In this document: in pieces, positions 14,963 through 20,667 of the stretch
Layout of the letters: every line of letters starts with the position of its first letter
Numbering within the stretch: the first letter of the stretch is position 1
NCBI GenBank assembly: GCA_020722245.1
Contig: DYLE01000019.1
Location: 1 to 20,667, forward strand
DNA length: 20,667 nt
DNA from: Desulfonema limicola
Lineage (GTDB): Bacteria > Desulfobacterota > Desulfobacteria > Desulfobacterales > Desulfosalsimonadaceae
Direction: 5' to 3'
Program-made: the position numbers and the translations under genes
Notes under the pieces: model-generated
The model's database searches: none
Told to the model about the DNA's origin: nothing
Seen by the model: the letters and a program-made list of their open reading frames with translations, nothing else

Positions 14963-16421
14963 TCAAGGCTTTGCGTAGCGCTCCCTCAGCCTGGGTTTTT
15001 CAATCTTTCCGGTGGGATTGCGCGGCACCGGCCCGAAAAATATTTTCCTGGGCCGTTTATACCGAGGAAGCCCCTCACAGATATGCTTCACCTCCGCCTC
15101 AGACAGCTCCTGGCCTGGTTTTAGAGATATCACCGCCGCGGCCACCTCCCCGAGACGCTCGTCGGGGACCCCGATTACACCGACGTCAGATAAACCCGTC
15201 CGCATCCCTGCGGGCGATATCCCCGGTGTGCAGCCACCCGTCGGTCAGTGTCTCGGCCGTGGCCTTGGGGTTCTTATAGTATTCCTTCATCACTCCGGGA
15301 CCCTTGACCAGAAGCTCTCCGGGCTGATCAGCATTGCAGTTTTTCATGTGTTCATCCACGATCCGGCACTCCCAGTCAAACCCCGGGACCCCGATGGCGC
15401 CGATCTTATGAAAGTTTTCCATGCCCAGGTGCACGCACCCCGGGCCTGCGGCCTCGGTCAATCCGTAGTCGGTGTCATAGGCCTGACCCGGGAAAAAGCT
15501 TCGCCACCGCTTCACCAGTCTGGGGGGGAACCGGCTGCGCGCCGATGTGCATCAGCCGCCATTGCTCCAGGCGGTACCGGCTTAAATCAATCCTGTGATT
15601 TTCAATCCCCACCAGAATATCATGCGCCCAGGGCACCAGAAGCCAGACAATGCTGACCTGTTCTTCGGAGACCGCCTCCAGAATGGACTCCGGATCCGCG
15701 GCCTTCAGAATCACCGCCTTTGCCCCCACCACCAGGTTTCCAAACCAGTGCATCTTGGCCCCGGTGTGATACAGAGGAGGAATGCAAAGAAAATTATCCG
15801 AATGGGTCTGGTGATGGTGGCGGTTTTGGCGTAACCGGCGAACTCAAGCTGGCGGTGCTGAAGCACCACCCCCTTGGGCCGGCCGGTGGTTCCGGAGGTG
15901 AAGTATATCGCGGCGTCGTCTGAAAGGGTGATTTCGACCTTCGGCTCTCGCGGGCTGCTTGACGACAACAGGTCTTCATAAAAAAGCGCGTAGGCCGGCT
16001 TTTTATCCGCATTCCCCACATAAATATAGGCGATAACCGTCTGATCCAGGTCCGGCTTTTCCGCGTTGATCCGGTCGATGAACGCCTCGCCGAAGATAAC
16101 GACCCTGGCCTCGGTAAAGGCTGTGCAACTCAGAATATCATCGGCGGCGAACCGGAAATTGAGAGGAACCGCCACCGCACCCGAGCGAAGGATTCCGAAA
16201 TACACCGGAAGCCACTCCAGGGAGTTGGTCATGAGCTGCACCAGCCGGTCCCCTTTTTGAATCGAAAGCGCGATCAGGCTGTTGGCCAGGCGGTTGGACC
16301 GATGGTAAAATTCGGCCCAGGTGATTTCCGATCTCTCTTTTGTCTCAGGGTTACGCTCCACCAGGGCGGTTTCATCCCCGTACATCCTGGCGTTTCTGGC
16401 AAGCATCTCCGTGATCTGCAT
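14963..16421 (-). pseudogene. Broken AMP-forming acyl-CoA synthetase (ligase)
   Basis: Fragments in three frames add up to one acyl-CoA ligase of the ANL superfamily, which makes acyl-CoA from a fatty acid, ATP and CoA via an acyl-AMP. Start ATG 16421 has GGAAGGGATGGG upstream. The adenylate-binding loop is IYFTSGTTGRPKGVV. About 15798, one base is missing after ...TITRPIR, and the sequence resumes as DNFLCIPPLYHTGAKMHWFG. About 15489, one base is extra after AVAKLFPG, and it resumes as QAYDTDYGLTEAAGPG. About 15190, the frame ends at ...DADGFI and resumes at SDVGVIGVPDERLGE, so some 30 residues are gone. The lost part includes the RxKD/SGGENIYP hinge region. The C-terminal PRNPTGKIEKPRL with the catalytic lysine survives. 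The internal deletion makes sequencing error alone unlikely. Confidence 0.88.
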
Positions 16422-16909
16422 CTAAAAACCCATCCCTTCCTTTTCATCCAGATATTCAGCGGGTTAAGCGTTAAAATCCCTTATCAGAACAGCCCCAAAA
16501 GTCAACCTGAAGGAGAGGGTCATGAATAAATGAATATCTACCTGGTCTCGAAACCTTCAGGCGGCATGATTGATGCAAAGCCCAAGCCCGTCCCCCGATG
16601 GGCAAGGCTTGTAATAAATAATAAATAAATATCGGATTGATGATGGATTACAAACTTCCGCCTCTTGATTTTCCGATCAATAGAGTATATACTTAATTCA
16701 AACAAAAAAAGCCCGCCTCTTTTTTTCTAACGGAACCAGGAAGTTTTTCTCCAGTTCATGGGCAGGGATAGCGAGCACAGCCGTTCACCGGCATGCGGTT
16801 TTGATTGAGCCGATAGCGCTTTTGATGTCCGCCGTTGCCCGATCATGCTTTGCATGACATAGGCGTAACCGGATGAATCCACAAACCCCATTAAAAAAGG
16901 AGGTATCCA
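16422..16909. other. Gene-poor stretch with AT-rich filler and hairpins
   Basis: I see no convincing gene in these 488 bp. It holds a two-step hairpin at 16578-16610 (AAGCC/GGCTT outside, GCCC/GGGC inside) followed by AATAAATAATAAATAAAT. It also has a terminator-like AAAAAAAG-CCCGCCT-CTTTTTTT symmetry at about 16704-16727. A 32-codon reading frame (16530-16628) and a 71-codon minus-strand frame (16727-16942) have no recognisable similarity. It is probably decayed intergenic sequence left after loss of neighbouring genes. Confidence 0.5.
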
Positions 16910-17227
16910 ATGAAAAGAATGAAAAGTTTCATGGTGGTACACAAAGATCCAAAAGTAAGCTGGGATAAAGTGGAGGAAAACTGGGCGAAGTTGGTGGATA
17001 TTGAACCGGCGACCTGGATTCGAACCTATTATAACAAGAAGGAAAAGATACGTTATTGCCTTTGGCTGGCGCCCAATAAGGATGTGTTGGTGAAGATTTT
17101 TTCAGATTTTAAAATCACATGGGAGTCCATCTCAGAGGTTAATGAAACCATTCCCGATATCTGGGCGAGGAAATATCGGGCGGACATGGAGGAGGAAGAA
17201 AAAGCAGATACCGCGACTAATTTTTAA
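16910..17227 (+). CDS. Small DUF4242-like protein
   Basis: A 105-residue protein with a very strong ribosome site (AAGGAGGT, 5 nt before ATG), so it is almost certainly translated. MKSFMVVHKDPKVSWDKVEENWAKL resembles the first strand and helix of small ferredoxin-like-fold proteins. YCLWLAPNKDVLVKIFSDFKI, then ESISEVNETIPDIW, match the general pattern of DUF4242, where a strand ending in an Ala/Asp turn precedes a helix and a final I.EV strand. Members of DUF4242 include nickel-binding small proteins, but I see no metal-ligand cluster here. The acidic tail MEEEEKADTATNF is variable. It sits intact between two broken minus-strand ligase genes. Family assignment is moderate; function is unknown. 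Confidence 0.7.
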   Translation: MKRMKSFMVVHKDPKVSWDKVEENWAKLVDIEPATWIRTYYNKKEKIRYCLWLAPNKDVLVKIFSDFKITWESISEVNETIPDIWARKYRADMEEEEKADTATNF

Positions 17228-17305
17228 GCTTCTTTTTGGCGATTTAACGGGAGAAAATAAGTTAAGAAGCGAAAGTCGCTGTTTTTGGGAAGACCATGGG
17301 GAAAT

Positions 17306-18663
17306 TCAATCCTGAGAACCCGGATCCACCCCGAAAAAGGGAAAGGCGCAGGAGACGGGTTTGATCGGCGCCACCCCGGGCAGGGGGGTCAGCATGTGGC
17401 CGCCGGTCTCGGTCTGCCACCAGATATCGATGATGGGGCACCAGTCCCGGCCGATGTGATGATAATACCAGCGCCAGGCCTCCGGGTTGGTGGGTTCGCC
17501 CACGGTTCCCAGCAGCCGCAGGCTGGACAGGTCGTGCTTTTTGACGTGGGCTTCCCCCTCCTTGGCCAGTGCCCGAATGGCCGTGGGGGCGGTGTAGAAC
17601 TTATTCACCCGGTATTTTTCCACGATGGCCCAGAATCGGTCGAAATCCGGATAGCTGGGCACGCCCTCAAACATGACGCTGGTAAACCCGTTGATCAGCG
17701 GCCCGTAAACAATATAGCTGTGGCCGGTGATCCAGCCGATATCCGCCGTGCACCAGAACACCTCGTCCGGATGAAGGTCAAAGACATACGCCGAGGTCAT
17801 GGCCGCGTATACCAGGTACCCTCCGTGGGTGTGCACCACCCCCTTGGGCTTGCCGGTGCTGCCGCTGGTATAAAGGATGAACAGCGGGTCTTCGGCGTCC
17901 ATGGGCTCCGGGGCCACGTAATCGGGGAGGCCGGGGGCCGTTGTGATGTCATGCCACCAGCACTCCCGGTCCGGGTTCAGGGTGATTTTGGAATCAACCC
18001 GGTTGACGACGATGAGGGTTTCGACCTCCGGACACTTTTTTAACGCCTCATCCACGTTTTTTTCAACGCCACCGGTTTGCCCGAGCGGAAACCGCCGTCG
18101 GATGTGATCACCACCCTGGCCCCGCAGTCTTGAATCCGGTTGGCGATGGCCTCGGCGCTGAACCCGCCGAACACGACGCTGTGAATCGCGCCGATCCGGG
18201 CGCAGGCCAGCATGGCCACCGGCAGTTCAATAATCATGGGCAGATAGATGATGACCCGGTCGCCTTTTTGACCCCCTTTTTTCTTAAGGGCCGCGGCAAA
18301 GGCGTTGACCTGCCGGTAAAGGTCGCCGTAGGTAGAGGCTTTCGCCTCCGAAGGATCATCGCCTTCCCAGAGATAGGCGGTTTTGTCCTTGATGGCCTCC
18401 ATGTGGCGGTCCAGGCAGTTGTAGGAGGCGTTGAGCTTTCCGCCGCCGAACCATACGATTTGCGCCTCGTTAAAATCATAACGCAGAACAAAATCCCATT
18501 TTTTATTCCAGGTCAGGTGGCGCTCGGCCTGTCTGGCCCAGAAGGTATCAGGGCTGTTGATCGATTCCCGTTAGAGTTCCCGGTAGGCGTCCATTCCCCT
18601 GACCTGCGCGGTTTTCTGAAAGTCTGCCAGGTGGACGCCGTAGGCCTTTTGAGATTCGGTCAA
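17306..18663 (-). pseudogene. acs: Broken and C-terminally truncated acetyl-CoA synthetase
   Basis: The sequence is AMP-forming acetyl-CoA synthetase (acetate + ATP + CoA to acetyl-CoA). It begins at TTG 18663 (LTESQKAYGVHLADFQ) with AAGGAGG 6 nt upstream. Codon 31 is TAA (18573-18571) where relatives have Tyr in an ELYRES-type motif. Reading through gives ESINSPDTFWARQAERHLTW and WFGGGKLNASYNCLDRH. At about 18060 the frame shifts in a run of seven A; eight would restore ...ALKKNVDEALKKCP. The binding loop LYTSGSTGKPKGVVHTHGG and WWQTETGGHM are present. The protein stops at CAFPFFGVDPGSQD, so about the last 190-200 residues of a normal enzyme of about 650 are missing, including the mobile domain and catalytic lysine. 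The missing part is not found elsewhere in the window. This is a true pseudogene. Confidence 0.92.
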
Positions 18664-18721
18664 GGGGTTCCTCCTTGGAGTTTATGTGTGCCGCAGGGCT
18701 TCCGGCAAAACATCAGGCCGG

Positions 18722-20413
18722 TCAACCGGGCCTGAATTCCGGCGGCTTTGCGGCGGCGTCAAAGCGGCAGGTGAGGATCAGCAGATCCGCGTCCCGCCAG
18801 GTTTTTATCGAATAGGGGAGGGGGGCGAACAGCTTTCTCATGGCCGTGTTGGCCGGTTCGGTGTAGGCCACCAGCCCGGCGATGCCGTTTTCCATGGCGG
18901 CCTGGGCCAGCTTGCGCAGGATCGTGGCGGCGATTCTTTTCTCCTGCCAGGGCCGGCTGACCGAAAAGGCGGCCTCGGCCAGGTTGCTGTCTGCCTCCAG
19001 CATATAGGCGCCGATGCCGATAACCTCGCCGAACCCGAATTCGCCGGTGACCGCCAGGATGGTGAGGTTTTTGACGTAATCGATTTCACACATCCCCTCG
19101 ATATCATCCCTGAAAAAACAGGTTTTATTCTGGAAAAACCGGGAGAACACGTCTTTTTTGTCCAGGTTGTAAAAGTGCTCCTGAATCCGGCGCTCGTCCA
19201 CGGGCTTGGCCGGTCGGAACTTGACGGACTGGTTTCCGATGGTGCGGGTTTCTTCCAGACCGGCCGGATAAACCCTGCGAAGGGATTCGCCCAGCCTGCT
19301 CCCCATCGTCAGCAGGCCCAGGCGGCGGGCCTGGTCAAACAGCTCTTCCCGAAAATCGGGATGGGCCAGGGTGATCATGGCCGTGGCCCTTTCCTGAAGG
19401 TTTTTCCCGAACAGATTGACCGCGCCGTATTCGCTGACCACGTAGGTGACATCGCTCATGGGAATCACGACGTTTCCGGTCAGCTGCGGCACGATCCGGC
19501 TGGTCTTTTTGTCCACGGAGGTGCTGGGGATCAACAGGATCGATTTGCCGGCTAAGGCCGCGGCGGTGCCCCGGATAAAATCAAGAACAGAGGAGACCCC
19601 GGCGAAGTAGTTGAGCGGCAGGTCATCCACCGAGTCCTGGCCGGTCAGATCCATTTCCTTGACCATGTTGACGGCCACCATCCTGGGGTGCTTGGGCGAT
19701 CACTCCGGGATTGTTGATGTAATCAGCCGGGAAAAACTCCAGGGAGGGGTTGTCATGGACAAAATCATAGAGGTTTCGCATACCCACGGCGTTGCTGGCC
19801 ACGGTTTTCCCCTCGTTGAGCCCCTTGTAGCGGTTCGTAATGACCCCCCGGGAGACCAGGTCCATGATGCCGTCGATGACAAACTGGGTGTGCACCCCAG
19901 GTCGTTTTTATCCGAAAGCGCCAGCAGGATGGCCTTGGGCGTGGCGCCCAGGCCCAGCTGGAAGGTGGAACCGTCTTCGATCAGGTTGGCCACCAGCCTG
20001 GCGATCTTGTGGGCCGATTCAAATTCGGGAATGTCGGCGATGGTGAGAAGCGGTTCGTCCTTCTCCACGCTATAATCCACGTCGTTCACATGAATGAAAC
20101 TGTGGCCCAGCACGCGGGGCATCTGGGGATTGAGCTGGGCAATGACGATATCCGCCGAATAGGCCGCGGCAAATCCCACGTCCACCGAGATCCCCAGGCT
20201 CATCCAGCCGAAGTCGTCCGGCGGCGAGGTCTGGATCAGGGCGGCGTGCAGGGGGAGCTGTTTTTTTCTAAACAGATCCGGGACTGCGGACATGTGGATG
20301 GGAGTAATAAACGGCCTGCTGGGTTCCCGGTGTCGGACATCGCCGGAGCCGTGGTAAATGTTCCGAATGTGAAACTTGTTTAGCCGGTTCTGATCGGCCA
20401 ACCGGGTGATGGG
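18722..20413 (-). pseudogene. Broken acetyl-CoA hydrolase/transferase-GNAT fusion
   Basis: Three frames form one acetyl-CoA hydrolase/transferase with a C-terminal GNAT-type acetyltransferase domain. Homology begins abruptly at LTPITRLADQNRLNKF (about 20413); the first 60 or so residues of the family are missing. Then follow ALIQTSPPDDFGWMSLGISVDV, NPQMPRVLGHSFIHVNDVD and DGSTFQLGLGATPKAIL. One G is missing at about 19893-19900 before VHTQFVIDG. One base is extra at about 19691, where VIAQ resumes as HPRMVAVNMVKEMDLTG. EYGAVNLFGKNLQERA ends the hydrolase part. The GNAT part runs from about VKFRPAKPVDERRI through AEAAFSVSRPWQEKRIAATIL to YTEPANTAMRKLF. The usual HTE catalytic glutamate reads Gln (HTQ). 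Gene loss is clear; a lone GNAT part could still be translated. Confidence 0.88.
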
Positions 20414-20667
20414 TGTTAATGCAATATGATTATGTCACCCCTAAATTGCAATGAGATTATGTCACCCTTTAAAAATTTAAATAAATGGGGCATCTTCTCC
20501 TTCAAGGAGGTGCTCAATGCAACAGGTGGTGACATTAAGGAATTGTTAAAAAATAAACTTTACAATTAAGTAAATTCATGTTATCCATGTTTTCATGGAA
20601 AAGGAACATCATCCAGCAATAATTCATCATAGAGTCAATAAACATTAAATGCCAAATATTGCAATAA
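20414..20667 (+). mobile_element. Probable end of an IS21-like insertion element (partial)
   Basis: Two 20-bp direct repeats, GCAATATGATTATGTCACCC (20421-20440) and GCAATGAGATTATGTCACCC (20448-20467), differ at two positions and are 7 bp apart. Multiple about-20-bp repeats at the ends are characteristic of the IS21 family. The outermost bases TGTTAATGCAAT (from 20414) start with TG exactly where the hydrolase homology stops. AAGGAGGT at about 20505 precedes an ATG at 20518, like a transposase start, but the frame closes after about 10 codons. The final bases ATTGCAATAA (20658-20667) look like the beginning of another copy cut by the window edge. No transposase is visible, so it may be a remnant or the body may lie outside. 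Confidence 0.45.

Noticed and set aside
15186..15200. Selenocysteine at the in-frame TGA after DADGFI
   Set aside because: The downstream reading resumes in another frame and about 30 conserved residues are missing, so it is a deletion junction, not a recoded codon.
16727..16942. 71-codon minus-strand frame
   Set aside because: It has no ribosome site or recognisable similarity, and overlaps the ribosome site and start of the DUF4242-like gene on the other strand.
17285..18043. 252-codon plus-strand open frame (and similar long frames at 18686-19555 and 4764-5447)
   Set aside because: Each is antisense to recognisable acs, hydrolase-GNAT or feoB sequence and has Gly/His/Arg-rich composition without motifs.
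18050..18070. Programmed -1 frameshift at the A7 run in acs
   Set aside because: A slip by -1 on the seven A would restore the frame, but a TAA at codon 31 and loss of the catalytic C-terminal domain make a functional recoding site implausible.

Overview
The window looks like chromosomal DNA of a GC-moderate anaerobic proteobacterium, most likely a sulfate-reducing Desulfobacterota (Desulfobacterales-like). This is inference. It rests on the gene content: an anaerobic ferrous iron uptake locus, a two-[4Fe-4S] CCG-domain protein, many acyl-CoA/acetyl-CoA enzymes and a DUF2804 protein. No rRNA or phylogenetic marker is present to settle it.

Left part (1-7745). A minus-strand group (VOC/glyoxalase protein, DUF2804 protein, stand-alone GMP-synthase-type PP-loop ATPase running off the left edge) is divergent from a plus-strand iron locus. 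The iron locus is a Fur-type regulator with a FeoA domain fused to its C-terminus, then free FeoA, then full-length FeoB. Two HD-domain signalling proteins follow: GAF-HD-GYP and a PDE-like HD protein. Two serine tRNA genes (TGA and GCT anticodons) sit side by side at 7905-8093 behind a recognisable promoter.

Middle (8195-14528). A minus-strand run reads, in transcription order, Fe-S/CCG oxidoreductase subunit, long acetyl-CoA hydrolase/transferase-family protein, ATP-PEPCK-like protein, TIGR01212 radical SAM protein. The PEPCK-like protein is full length and keeps a Walker A match. Residues that align with the Mn2+ ligands and with a substrate arginine of the classical enzyme are replaced, so it may be a pseudoenzyme or have a new activity. 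This is the most interesting item in the window.

Right part (14541-20667). Three large minus-strand CoA-metabolism genes are all broken. An acyl-CoA ligase has two 1-nt shifts and an internal deletion. An acetyl-CoA synthetase has a nonsense codon, a frameshift in an A run and no C-terminal domain. An acetyl-CoA hydrolase-GNAT fusion has two 1-nt shifts and no N-terminus. Two short intact plus-strand genes lie among them. At the far right, two near-identical 20-bp direct repeats and a start-like site resemble the end of an IS21-type insertion element, abutting the point where the hydrolase homology stops. Gene decay and transposon scarring explain this half best. Uncorrected indel errors could contribute, but they would not explain the deletions and truncations.
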